Shown here: positions 1-8,340 of the stretch, in pieces
Layout: the number at the start of each line of letters is the position of its first letter
How positions within the stretch are numbered: the stretch's first letter is position 1
NCBI GenBank assembly: GCA_964482955.1
Contig: CAYZZW010000075.1
Coordinates: 1 to 12,424 of the forward strand
Source: JAPLSN01 sp964482955
Lineage (GTDB): Bacteria; Spirochaetota; Spirochaetia; Treponematales; UBA12059
DNA: 12,424 nucleotides
Reading direction: 5' to 3'
Position numbers and translations under genes: made by a program
Notes under the pieces: generated by a model
The model's input: only the letters and a program-made list of their open reading frames with translations
Told to the model about the DNA's origin: nothing
Databases searched by the model: none

Positions 1-55
1 TTAGGGAGAAACGAAAATGACCGACCAACAACCGCAGTCGCCCCCCGTCCGGGGG
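1..55. other. Anomalous left edge: pepD 3' end meets a possible foreign gene start
   Basis: On the minus strand the pepD frame matches its family up to the motif DVHTP and then becomes unrecognisable. On the plus strand the same bases read like the beginning of another gene: a purine-rich SD (AGGGAG, 3-8), an 8-nt spacer and ATG at 17, giving MTDQQPQSPP. That frame closes after 34 codons, at 119-121, inside pepD. A small GC hairpin (CCCCC 42-46 paired with GGGGG 51-55) sits where the two meet. This could be a true rearrangement, an assembly chimera or low-quality contig end. It could also be a coincidence, because SD-like and ATG strings occur by chance. Confidence 0.35.
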
Positions 56-1427
56 TGTGGACGTCCCACATGTCGGGGCCGAAGGACACCATCTCCATGC
101 CCTCGTGCTTGGCGCCGATGAGGCCGCACTCGAGGCCGCCGTGGGTGGCCGAGACCTTGAGGGGTTTCCCGAAGGCCGTTTCGTGGGCGGCTTGGACGAG
201 TTTCAACAAGGATGATTCGGGGTCGGGGCGCCAGGCGGCGTACCCGGAGCCGTTCGTCACGTCGTAGCCGGCCAGGCGGTAGACGGCGTTGAGCCGCTCG
301 ACGAGGGCCAGCTTGGAGGAGTCGACGGAGCTGCGCGACAGGGAATGGATCTCGACGACGCCGTCCGCCAGGGTCACGACGCCCATGTTGGTGGAGGTCT
401 GCGTGGCGCCGGCCAGGGCCGGGTTCATCGCCTCGACCGCGCTCGGGAGGGACAAGAGCACGTCGACGAGCGTGCGGGCGTCAGCCGGGGCGATGGCTTT
501 GGCGGCGTCGGCCTTTTCGAGGGCGAAGGCCAGCTCCGGCTCGAAGACGCCGAAGTGGAGCTTCCACGCGGCTTCGTGGCGGGAGACGTCGGCGCGGAGT
601 TTCGCCTCGAGGGCCGGATCGGCGAAGAACACGACGAAGGCTTCGCGCGGGATGGCGTTGCGCTTGTTACCGCCCGCGATCGAGGCGAGCGCGACGCCGT
701 GGTCGCGCATGAAGGCGGACGCGAGCTGCGCGGCCAGGCGGATGGCATTGCCGCGGCCGGAGCCGATGGCGTCCGCCGAATGGCCGCCCTTGAGACCGAA
801 GACCTTGAGGCGGTACGCCTTCGCGCCCGCCGGGGCCGGCACCAGGGTCAGCTTCTTCCGCGCGATGGTGTCCATGCCGCCCGCGCAGCCGATGGTGACG
901 CGGCCCTCTTCCTCGCTGTCGAGGTTGATGAGGTACTTCGACCCGAGCGCCTTTTCGCCGAGCCCCTTGGCGCCGGTCATGCCGCTCTCCTCGTCGACGG
1001 TGACGAGGACTTCGAGGGGCCCGTGCTTGAGATCGTCCGACGCGAGGACGGCGAGCGCGGCCGCGACGCCGATGCCGTTGTCCGCGCCGAGGGTGGTCCC
1101 GCGGGACGTGACGTGGTCATCCTTCCGCACGAGGGCGATGGGATCCTTCGTGAAGTCGTGGTCGGTGCCTTCGTTCTTTTCGCACACCATGTCCACGTGG
1201 GCCTGGAGGACGATGCCGGGGCGCCCTTCGCGCCCGGACGACGCTTTCTTCTTTATTAACACGTTGCCGACGGAGTCGCGCTCCACGGCGCAGCCGAGGG
1301 CTCGGCCCTGTTCGGCCACCCAATCGGCGGCGGCGGCCTCGACTTTCGAGCCGCGGGGGATCTTCGAAAGGCCTGCGAAGTATGACCAGAGCTTCCCGAC
1401 GGCGGGATCCTTGACGAGCGAGTCCAT
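1..1427 (-). CDS. pepD: Aminoacyl-histidine dipeptidase (PepD, peptidase M20 family), 3' end off window
   Basis: This is a cytosolic metallopeptidase that hydrolyses Xaa-His and other dipeptides. Visible residues fit the M20/PepD metal site: H77 and D79 in AHVDMV, D116 in LGADNGIG, E146-E147 in TVDEESG, D170 in NLDSEEEG, and a C-terminal H429 in HGGLECG. About 475 codons are visible, close to the roughly 485 residues of E. coli PepD. The start at 1427 is chosen because GGAGG lies 5 nt upstream and the family-like N-terminus (LWSYFAGLSKIPRGS) follows soon after. In-frame ATGs at 1457 and 1502 lack a good SD. The frame is still open at the window edge. The residues after DVHTP do not resemble the expected C-terminal helix, so the end is either rearranged or misassembled. 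The gene is transcribed divergently from the peptide importer, which fits intracellular breakdown of imported peptides. Confidence 0.88.
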   Translation of the reverse strand, partial: MDSLVKDPAVGKLWSYFAGLSKIPRGSKVEAAAADWVAEQGRALGCAVERDSVGNVLIKKKASSGREGRPGIVLQAHVDMVCEKNEGTDHDFTKDPIALVRKDDHVTSRGTTLGADNGIGVAAALAVLASDDLKHGPLEVLVTVDEESGMTGAKGLGEKALGSKYLINLDSEEEGRVTIGCAGGMDTIARKKLTLVPAPAGAKAYRLKVFGLKGGHSADAIGSGRGNAIRLAAQLASAFMRDHGVALASIAGGNKRNAIPREAFVVFFADPALEAKLRADVSRHEAAWKLHFGVFEPELAFALEKADAAKAIAPADARTLVDVLLSLPSAVEAMNPALAGATQTSTNMGVVTLADGVVEIHSLSRSSVDSSKLALVERLNAVYRLAGYDVTNGSGYAAWRPDPESSLLKLVQAAHETAFGKPLKVSATHGGLECGLIGAKHEGMEMVSFGPDMWDVHTPGRGATAVVGRSFSFLP

Positions 1428-1769
1428 GTAAGCCTCCAGGATATGTGGAAATTGTTCCTCGTTGCGCTTCATCTGTTGAAGCACTTCGAGTGTACTACCC
1501 ATACGGTGTATTGGCTATCGAAAAATACGTTGCAGCATATGCGGCATTTTCAATATTTTTCGCCATTCTTAATTCTCGCGCGATACTTTCGCACGTTTTC
1601 AGTAACGCGACATCAGAAAAAACCAAGTCTGACCGCAATAAACCGCAGGCTTCTCCACCAAAGGGTGTACGATTTTCCTTGTGTCACCCGTCCTGCTGTG
1701 ATAGGGTTTTTCAACACTTCCCCGGCGCTCCAGGCCGGATACAACTCCTTCGAACACGAGGAGGCTTCC
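1428..1769. other. Divergent intergenic region, AT-rich relative to its flanks
   Basis: This 342-nt stretch separates pepD from the importer operon and is visibly richer in A and T than the rest of the window. It should hold promoters for both directions. Only a plus-strand candidate was found; no convincing minus-strand -35/-10 pair was seen for pepD. On the minus strand a frame stays open from 1683 to a TAG at 1497-1495. Its last in-frame ATG, at 1566, gives a 23-residue peptide starting MAKNIENAAY. That stop overlaps (ATGGGTAG) an ATG at 1502 that is in frame with pepD. No SD supports either start, so these are more likely chance frames or decayed coding sequence than genes. Confidence 0.5.
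1679..1707 (+). promoter_or_regulatory. Candidate sigma-70-like promoter for the importer operon
   Basis: TTGTGT (1679-1684) and TAGGGT (1702-1707) are separated by 17 nt. A TG one base before the second hexamer gives an extended -10 pattern (TGaTAGGGT). It lies about 60 nt upstream of the TTG start of the first permease. Both hexamers are imperfect, so this is a candidate only. Confidence 0.3.
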
Positions 1770-2801
1770 TTGTTCAAGTATTTCCTCAACCGACTCCTGC
1801 TCGTCATCCCGACGTTCATCGGCGTCACCGTCATGATCTTCCTCATCACCCGGCTCGTGCCGGGCGGACCGGTGGAACGCGCCATCCAATCGCGGATGGT
1901 CGCGGCCGCGGGCGAAGGCGGCGCCAAGAGCGCCGCGCGCAAGACGAGCGGCGAAAAGCTGTCCGAAAAGCAGATCGAGCAGCTCAAGAAGTTCTACGGT
2001 CTCGACAAGCCCATCATCCCCGCCTACGTCGAGTGGCTCGGGAAGGTGGTCAGGCTCGACTTCGGCAAGTCCACGCAGTACGGCGACCCCGTCCTGCCGA
2101 CGATCCTGAAGCGCGTGCCGATCTCGCTGTACTTCGGCGTCGCGTCGCTCATCGTCGCGTACATGTTCTCGATACCGCTCGGCATATCGAAGGCGCTCAA
2201 GCACCGGACGCTGTACGACAACGCGACGTCGACGCTCGTGTTCATCGGCTACGCGCTGCCGGGCTACATCGTCGGCATCGTGCTCCTGTCGGTCTTCGCC
2301 TTCAAGCTCAATCTCCTGCCGCTCGGCGGTTTCCAATCCCAGGATTACAACGACTTCGGCTTCTTCGGGAAGCTGGCCGACCGCTTCACGCACATGGTCC
2401 TGCCGGTGGCGGCCTACACCATCGGCGACTTCGCCATGATGACCCTCGTGATGAAGAACAACCTCATGGAGAACATGGCCGCCGACTACGTGAAGACGGC
2501 CGTCGCCAAGGGGCGCACCTTCCGCGACGCCATGTGGCTCCACGCCTTCCGCAACTCGCTCATCCCCATCGCGTCCAGCTTCGGCAGCATCATCACGGTG
2601 TTCTTCGCCGGGTCGTTCCTGATCGAGCAGATCTTCAACATCCGCGGCATGGGCATGCTGGGCTTCAAGGCCCTCGTCGACCAGGACTACCCGGTCGTCA
2701 TGGGCACGCTCGCGGTGGCGGCGTTCTTCTCGCTCGTCGGCAACATCCTGAGCGACCTGTTCGTGTCGCTCGTCGATCCCCGCATACGGTTCGGTAAATA
2801 G
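1770..2801 (+). CDS. yejB: Peptide ABC transporter permease, YejB-like
   Basis: This is an inner-membrane permease of an oligopeptide/microcin-C-type importer. The TTG start is chosen because GAGGAGG (1758-1764) lies 5 nt upstream and the protein then begins MFKYFLNRLLLVIPT, the usual start for this family. The frame is open further upstream to 1443, but that part is not permease-like. The protein has 343 residues: a first membrane helix at about 7-28, a charged periplasmic insert at about 45-75, then the BPD_transp_1 core. The EAA loop is at about 239-263 (DYVKTAVAKG, then HAFRNSLIP). Signature stretches recalled from E. coli YejB are present: APGGPV-like GGPVE, YGLDKPI, RLDFGKS, SIPLGI, DYPVVMGTL and a C-terminal LVDPRIRF. 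It is the first gene of the five-gene importer operon and is followed after 2 nt by its partner permease. Confidence 0.9.
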   Translation: MFKYFLNRLLLVIPTFIGVTVMIFLITRLVPGGPVERAIQSRMVAAAGEGGAKSAARKTSGEKLSEKQIEQLKKFYGLDKPIIPAYVEWLGKVVRLDFGKSTQYGDPVLPTILKRVPISLYFGVASLIVAYMFSIPLGISKALKHRTLYDNATSTLVFIGYALPGYIVGIVLLSVFAFKLNLLPLGGFQSQDYNDFGFFGKLADRFTHMVLPVAAYTIGDFAMMTLVMKNNLMENMAADYVKTAVAKGRTFRDAMWLHAFRNSLIPIASSFGSIITVFFAGSFLIEQIFNIRGMGMLGFKALVDQDYPVVMGTLAVAAFFSLVGNILSDLFVSLVDPRIRFGK

Positions 2802-2803
2802 CC

Positions 2804-3865
2804 ATGAAACTGCCCGTCTTACGACTCGACCCCCTCACCGAGCGCCGCATCGAGCGCTTCAAGAGCATCAAGCGCGGCTACTGGTCGTTCAAGATCATCG
2901 TCGGCCTCATCCTGCTGTCCCTGGTCGCGGAGCTCCTCGTGAACTCGCGCGCCGTCCTCGTGGTGTGCGACGGGAAGGTGCACTTTCCCACCTATACCGC
3001 GATGAAGGCCGGCCGGGTCTTCGGCTACGACTACGACTACGAGGTCGATTACCGCCAGCTCGCCAAGGACCTCAAGGGGAGCGGACGCGGCTTCGCCCTC
3101 ATGCCTATCGTGCCGTACAACGCGTTCGAGCAGGAGTTCCGCGAGGACGGCACCTTCCCGCCGTACCCGCCCTCGCTCTCGACGCGCCACTACATGGGCA
3201 CGGACCGCATCGGGCGCGACATCGTGGCGCGGCTCTTCTACGGGTTCCGCATCGCCATCCTGTTCGCGCTGGCCTACGTGCTGGCCACCTTCTTCGTGGG
3301 CACGGTGGTGGGCTGCCTCATGGGCTACCTGGGCGGCCCCTTCGACATCGTGTTCCAGCGCATCATCGAGATCTGGGAGCAGATCCCGTTCCTGTACGTG
3401 GTGATGATCATCGCGGCCATCTTCAAGCCGGCCATCGGAATGTTCCTCGCCATCTACGTGTTCTTCGGCTGGACGGCGCGCACCTGGTCGGTCCGCGCCA
3501 TGACCTACCGGGAACGCGAGCGCGACTACGTGCTGGCCGCCCGCTCCATGGGCGCGAGCACCTGGCGCATCGTCAGCGTCCACATCATCCCGAACATCCT
3601 GGTCGTCGTGCTCACCGCCCTGCCCTTCGCCATCTCAGGCGGCATCAGCTCGCTCACGGCGCTCGACTACCTCGGTTTTGGCCTGCCCGCGCCGACGCCG
3701 AGCTGGGGCGAACTGCTCCAGCAGGGCGTGTCCGAGTACAAGCAGGCGCCGTGGATCCTCGGCTCGGTGGTCGGCGCCATGACGCTCGTGCTCGTCATGA
3801 TCGCCTTCGTCGGCGAGGGCCTGCGCGACGCGTTCGATCCCAAGAAGTACACGGTCTACAAGTAA
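2804..3865 (+). CDS. yejE: Peptide ABC transporter permease, YejE-like
   Basis: This is the second inner-membrane permease of the importer, forming a heterodimer with the YejB-like protein. The start is 2 nt after the upstream stop, with no strong SD of its own, so translational coupling is likely. The protein has 353 residues. A cytoplasmic N-terminus carries the RRGYW-type element (KRGYWSF) typical of YejE, followed by a membrane helix at about 27-46. A periplasmic segment runs to about residue 128. GTDRIGRD at 132-139 starts the transport core, and the EAA loop is at about 241-262 (DYVLAARSMGAS, then HIIPN). The C-terminal motifs LDYLGFGLP, GELLQQG and RDAFDPKK match YejE closely. In the YejB/YejE pair this subunit is the OppC-type partner. 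Confidence 0.9.
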   Translation: MKLPVLRLDPLTERRIERFKSIKRGYWSFKIIVGLILLSLVAELLVNSRAVLVVCDGKVHFPTYTAMKAGRVFGYDYDYEVDYRQLAKDLKGSGRGFALMPIVPYNAFEQEFREDGTFPPYPPSLSTRHYMGTDRIGRDIVARLFYGFRIAILFALAYVLATFFVGTVVGCLMGYLGGPFDIVFQRIIEIWEQIPFLYVVMIIAAIFKPAIGMFLAIYVFFGWTARTWSVRAMTYRERERDYVLAARSMGASTWRIVSVHIIPNILVVVLTALPFAISGGISSLTALDYLGFGLPAPTPSWGELLQQGVSEYKQAPWILGSVVGAMTLVLVMIAFVGEGLRDAFDPKKYTVYK

Positions 3866-3878
3866 CCGATGTATCCAG

Positions 3879-3912
3879 GCGGCCCGGCCCCGCGTCCGCG
3901 GAGCCGGGCCGC
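3879..3912 (+). terminator. GC-rich stem-loop between permease and binding-protein genes
   Basis: A perfect 10-bp stem (GCGGCCCGGC 3879-3888 with GCCGGGCCGC 3903-3912) closes a 14-nt loop. No T-tract follows, so it may be an attenuator, a processing site or an mRNA stabiliser rather than a full terminator. The next gene starts 29 nt later behind a very strong SD. Confidence 0.5.
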
Positions 3913-3941
3913 ATGCGATAGAAGTTCGACAAGGAGGAAGT

Positions 3942-5888
3942 ATGCACAAGTTCAGGAACGTGCTGGTCTTCGCGGCCCTCGCGGCGCTCACGCTGGCGCC
4001 CGTTTTCGCGCAGACTCCGTACACGTCGCCGGCGGTCACCGCCGACGAGAAAGCCCAGGCCGCCGAAAAACGGCCCGATTTTTCCAGTCCGCAGATCGTC
4101 GACAAGAACGTGAAGGTGGCCGGGCTCCCCGAGACCGTCACCTGGTACACGTCCAAGACGAACCGCTGGGGTTCGACCCGCGCCAAGCAGGGCGGCACCT
4201 ACCACGCCTCCCTGGGCGAATTCCCCGAGACCTTCCGCACGGTCGGCCCGAACGGCAACGGCGGCTCCCGCCCACTCTTCTGGCAGATGCCGCTGGTCGA
4301 CCTCAACTCCGAAACCCGCGAGTTCCTCCCCGTCATCGCCACCCACTGGGCGTTCGGGAAGGACGGCAAGACGGTCTACTTCAAGCTGAACGAAAAGGCG
4401 AAGTGGTCCGACGGCAAGCCCGTCACGAGCGAAGACTTCGTGTTCATGTTCAACATGTACAAGAGCGACAATCTCGAGGATCCCTGGTACCAGGAGACCT
4501 ACAACGAGATGTACGAGGACGTGAAGGCGCTCGGCAAGTACACGCTGTCCGTGACCATGTCCACCAAGATGCCCCCGGCCGACCTCCTCTACAACGCGAA
4601 CATCACGCCCCGCCCGGCCCACTTCTACGGCGGACCGATCGCCAAGGGTTGGTGGGAAGAGTTCCAGTGGAAGGCGGAGCCGGTCACCGGCCCCTACTTC
4701 CTCGATTCCTTCGAAAAGGGCGAGTCGCTCACCTTCAAGAAGGTGAAGAACTGGTGGGGCCATGAATACGGCTACAACCAGGGCCGCTTCAACATCGACA
4801 CGATCGAGTACAAGGTCATCACCGGCGGCAACGACGTCATCAAGAACTACTTCTACAAGGGCGAGCTCGACCAGTTCTACCAGATCATCCCGACCCTCTG
4901 GGCCGCGGAATCCACCGCCCCCGAGTTCGTGAAGGGCTACATCGACCGCCACTACGCGTTCTACGTCCCGAGCCAGGGCATTTCCGGCATCGTGATGAAC
5001 CTCCAGGCGCCGATCTTCTCCGACATCAACGTCCGCAAGGGGATGTACTACGCGATCAACAACAAGAAGATGATCGACACCGTGCTCCGCGGCGAATACG
5101 CGCTCTACCACAACATCGGCATCGGCCAGACCTTCGCCGGCTACGAGTTCGACGACAACTCGATCCGCAAGCCCGCCTTCGACCCGGCCAAGGCCGCCGA
5201 GCTCTTCGCCAAGGCCGGCTACGACAAGGTCGGCGCCGACGGCATCCGCGTCAACGCCAAGGGCCAGCGCCTGGCCTTCGAGCTCATCTACTCGAGCCCG
5301 AACCACACCGAGCGCATCTCCGTCCTCAAGGAAGAGGCGAAGAAGTGCGGCCTCGAGATCAACCTCAAGATGATGCAGCAGGGCGCCTTCTCCGCCATCC
5401 TCGAGAAGAAGTTCGAAGCCTGGTGGGGCGGCATGTCCACGGGCCTCTACACCGACTACTGGCAGTACTTCCACTCCTCCCAGGCCGCCGAACCCCAGAC
5501 CAACAACTTCTTCGGTTACGCGAACGCCGAGATGGACAAGTACATCGACGAGTTCCGCGAGTCCTCGGACCTGAAGCGCAAGGCCGAGCTTTCGCGCCTG
5601 ATCCAGAAGAAGGTCGACCAGGACGCCCTCGTGGTCCCGAACTACTACGTGCCGTTCTGCCGCGGCGCCGCCTGGAAGTGGATCCGCTACCCCGCGTGGA
5701 TGACCACGAAGTACTACGACTACTTCGAGACCCCGGACTTCTCCGGCTCCTCGCAGGGCACCTGGGGCGACTACTTCGGCTTCATGTGGATCGACCAGAA
5801 CATCAAGAAGGAAGTGCAGGCCGCCCAGAAGGCCGGCAAGACCTACAAGAGCCAGACCTTCATCAACGACCTGTTCAAGGCGAAGTAA
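3942..5888 (+). CDS. Extracellular (periplasmic) peptide-binding protein, SBP family 5
   Basis: This is the substrate receptor of the importer. It has 648 residues and starts behind the consensus SD AAGGAGG (3931-3937), 4 nt before ATG. Residues 1-23 form a type I signal peptide ending APVFA, with cleavage likely before Q24. There is no lipobox cysteine, so it should be a soluble periplasmic protein. The family 5 fold appears to begin near QGGTY (83-87), after an N-terminal extension of about 60 residues in the mature protein. WSDGKPVTSEDF is the usual SBP_bac_5 element. VTGPY, KVKNWWG (around 271) and NQGRFNIDTIEY are reminiscent of YejA, but the YejA segment around FDSLNPF is absent, so it is a relative rather than a clear orthologue. 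Codon choice is strongly biased (AAG, TTC, ATC, AAC), which suggests high expression. Peptide specificity cannot be read from the sequence. Confidence 0.88.
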   Translation: MHKFRNVLVFAALAALTLAPVFAQTPYTSPAVTADEKAQAAEKRPDFSSPQIVDKNVKVAGLPETVTWYTSKTNRWGSTRAKQGGTYHASLGEFPETFRTVGPNGNGGSRPLFWQMPLVDLNSETREFLPVIATHWAFGKDGKTVYFKLNEKAKWSDGKPVTSEDFVFMFNMYKSDNLEDPWYQETYNEMYEDVKALGKYTLSVTMSTKMPPADLLYNANITPRPAHFYGGPIAKGWWEEFQWKAEPVTGPYFLDSFEKGESLTFKKVKNWWGHEYGYNQGRFNIDTIEYKVITGGNDVIKNYFYKGELDQFYQIIPTLWAAESTAPEFVKGYIDRHYAFYVPSQGISGIVMNLQAPIFSDINVRKGMYYAINNKKMIDTVLRGEYALYHNIGIGQTFAGYEFDDNSIRKPAFDPAKAAELFAKAGYDKVGADGIRVNAKGQRLAFELIYSSPNHTERISVLKEEAKKCGLEINLKMMQQGAFSAILEKKFEAWWGGMSTGLYTDYWQYFHSSQAAEPQTNNFFGYANAEMDKYIDEFRESSDLKRKAELSRLIQKKVDQDALVVPNYYVPFCRGAAWKWIRYPAWMTTKYYDYFETPDFSGSSQGTWGDYFGFMWIDQNIKKEVQAAQKAGKTYKSQTFINDLFKAK

Positions 5889-5899
5889 GAATTCCGTGA

Positions 5900-5925
5900 C
5901 CGGTGGCCGGCAATGAGGCCACCGG
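5900..5925 (+). terminator. Stem-loop after the binding-protein gene
   Basis: A perfect 9-bp stem (CCGGTGGCC 5900-5908 with GGCCACCGG 5917-5925) has an 8-nt loop and lies 11 nt past the stop codon. No T-run follows. A structure here would protect the 3' end of the binding-protein message, or partly stop transcription before the ATPase genes, giving excess binding protein. Confidence 0.55.
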
Positions 5926-5936
5926 CGCAAAGAGTG

Positions 5937-6060
5937 ACCACGAAGGTCACGAAGGGAAGAGAAGAGCACGAAGGAAGAGAAGTCGGTTTTCGCGATCATC
6001 GGCCTTTCACCTTGCGCTTCTTACCTTCGTGTCCTTCGCTCCCTTCGTGTCCTTCGTGGT
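5937..6060. repeat. Inverted array of CACGAAGG octamers (large imperfect palindrome)
   Basis: The left arm carries CACGAAGG at 5939, 5948 and 5967. The right arm carries the reverse complement CCTTCGTG at 6024, 6042 and 6051. The outermost 20 columns of the arms (5937-5956 and 6060-6041) differ at one base, and the match continues with small gaps for about 45 nt. About 30 nt separate the arms. The RNA could fold into a long hairpin. It fills most of the gap between the binding-protein and ATPase genes and contains no convincing gene. Confidence 0.8.
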
Positions 6061-6112
6061 ACGTTTCCCGGGTTAAGCCGTATCCATCCTTACGATTGCG
6101 AGCGTGGTACAG

Positions 6113-7104
6113 ATGAGTGACAACGAGTTATTGAGAGTCGAGGGCATATCGGTGTCCTTCGACACGGACAAGGGACCGATGGAAGTCGTGGACAACGTCT
6201 CCTTCTCCATCGGCAAGGGCAAGACGCTGGCGCTCGTCGGCGAATCCGGCTGCGGCAAGAGCGTCACCGCGTCGTCCATCATGCGCCTGTTGCCGCAACC
6301 GTACGGCAAGGTCACGCAGGGAGCCATCCACTTCGACGGGAAGGACATCCTCGCGCTGCCGGTCGAGGAGATGTACAAGATCCGCGGCGGCAACATATCG
6401 ATGATCTTCCAGGAACCCATGACCGCGCTCAATCCCGTGCACACCGCCGGCTCCCAGATCGAGGAAGTCCTCGAACTGCACCGCGCGGAGATCGCCAAGA
6501 AGGCGCGCAAGCCCGAGGTGCTCGAGATCCTCAAGCGGGTCGAGATGCCCTCGCCCGAGCAGCGCGTCAACAACTATCCCTTCCAGCTCTCGGGCGGCAT
6601 GCGCCAGCGCGTCATGATCGCCATGGCCCTGGGCGGCCATCCCCAGCTCCTCATCGCGGACGAGCCTACCACCGCCCTCGACGTGACGGTGCAGGCGCAG
6701 ATCCTCCACCTGATCCGCGAACTCCAGAAGAAGAACGGCATGGGCGTCCTCTACATCACCCACGACATGGGCGTCGTGGCGGAGATCTCGGACGAAGTCG
6801 TCGTCATGTACGCCGGCCAGGTCGTCGAGCACGCCTCGGTGGAAGCCATCTTCAAGAAGCCGGTGCATCCGTACACGCGCGGACTCATCGCCTCCATGCC
6901 CCAGCTCGACTCGGTCGCGAAATCGGCACTGCCCTCCATCCAGGGCCAGGTGCCCTCTCCCCACGACTATCCCGCGACGTGCCGCTTCGCGAACCGCTGC
7001 GCGTACGCCGACGATCACTGCAGGAACAATACGCCGCCGCTCGAGACCTTCGCCGCCACCGACGGCGGCGAGCATCTCGTGCGCTGCTTCAAGGCGGGAA
7101 AGAT

Positions 7105-7108
<4 letters not shown>
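6113..7108 (+). CDS. Peptide ABC transporter ATP-binding protein, OppD/DppD-like
   Basis: This is one of the two ATPases that power the importer at the cytoplasmic face. Numbering is from ATG 6113; an in-frame GTG at 6104 is possible and neither start has a clear SD. The protein has 331 residues. Walker A is GESGCGKS (43-50), the Q-loop is Q100 in FQEP, the signature is LSGGMRQ (159-165), Walker B is ADEP with D183-E184, and the switch residue is H217 in ITHDMG. The C-terminal oligopeptide-transporter domain keeps four cysteines, C290, C296, C303 and C325. In a mycobacterial OppD the equivalent cysteines hold a [4Fe-4S] cluster; a cluster here is inference. In E. coli YejF the two ATPase domains are fused, whereas here they are separate genes. 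The stop overlaps the next gene's start (ATGA). Confidence 0.92.
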
Positions 7109-8073
<965 letters not shown>

Positions 8074-8088
8074 TCCAGGTTTCTTCGG

Positions 8089-8137
8089 GCGCCCCGGCCG
8101 CCGTGAAAAGCGCGCGCGGTTCAAGGCGGCCGGGCGC
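8089..8137 (+). terminator. Terminator-like hairpin after the importer operon
   Basis: CCCGGCCGCC (8093-8102) pairs with GGCGGCCGGG (8125-8134). The stem extends by 3 bp past one bulged C, and the loop is 22 nt. It starts about 15 nt after the last stop. There is no clear T-tract, so efficiency is uncertain. Confidence 0.45.
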
Positions 8138-8147
8138 GCGGTCCTAA

Positions 8148-8284
8148 GCCACGGTCGTTGCCCGTGGCGGCGACGAGCTCCGCTCGTCGATATGCTGCCC
8201 CCCCCGCGAAACCGAATAGGTTTCGCAGGCTCGCGGCGCGCCGCTGCGGGCTACTCGTTTCAATCGCTGGCGCGGAAAGCCCGA
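8148..8284. repeat. Cluster of consecutive short inverted repeats, non-coding
   Basis: Five inverted repeats follow one another. GCCACGG (8148) pairs with CCGTGGC (8162-8168). CGACGAG (8171) pairs with CTCGTCG (8183-8189). GCGAAACC (8206) pairs with GGTTTCGC (8219-8226). A 12-nt palindrome, GCGGCGCGCCGC, lies at 8233-8244. CGGGCT (8247) pairs with AGCCCG (8278-8283). An 8-base C-run occurs at 8198-8205. Reading frames cross it but none has an SD or recognisable content. It could be a dispersed intergenic repeat or a structured RNA; copies elsewhere cannot be checked here. Confidence 0.6.
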
Positions 8285-8340
8285 ACTCCTGTAATCTCGC
8301 TTTGCCAAATCCGTCACATCCCATCCAGCGGAGGCCCGCC

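Noticed and set aside
289..1431. Long plus-strand open frames across the first 1.4 kb
   Set aside because: They lie antisense to pepD, whose M20 metal-site motifs are clear. Their composition is Ala/Arg/Ser-rich, as expected for GC-rich antisense frames.
1443..1769. N-terminal extension of the first permease to an ATG at 1443
   Set aside because: The extension has no SD and no permease-like content. TTG 1770 has GAGGAGG 5 nt upstream and gives the expected N-terminus.
3795..5999. A 734-codon minus-strand frame
   Set aside because: It is antisense to the binding-protein gene and is a low-complexity Val/Leu/Gly/Asp/Glu-rich translation with no recognisable motif.
5937..6060. CRISPR-like array
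   Set aside because: The units are 8-9 nt, oppositely oriented between arms, and without spacers of regular size. There are no cas genes.
8230..8310. A possible tRNA-like fold (a TTTCAATCGC stretch resembling a T-arm)
   Set aside because: No acceptor stem, anticodon arm or correct spacing could be fitted.
8158..8340. N-terminal extension of the M28 gene through the stem-loop region
   Set aside because: The lipoprotein signal must be at the N-terminus, and the SD GCGGAGG sits before TTG 8341.
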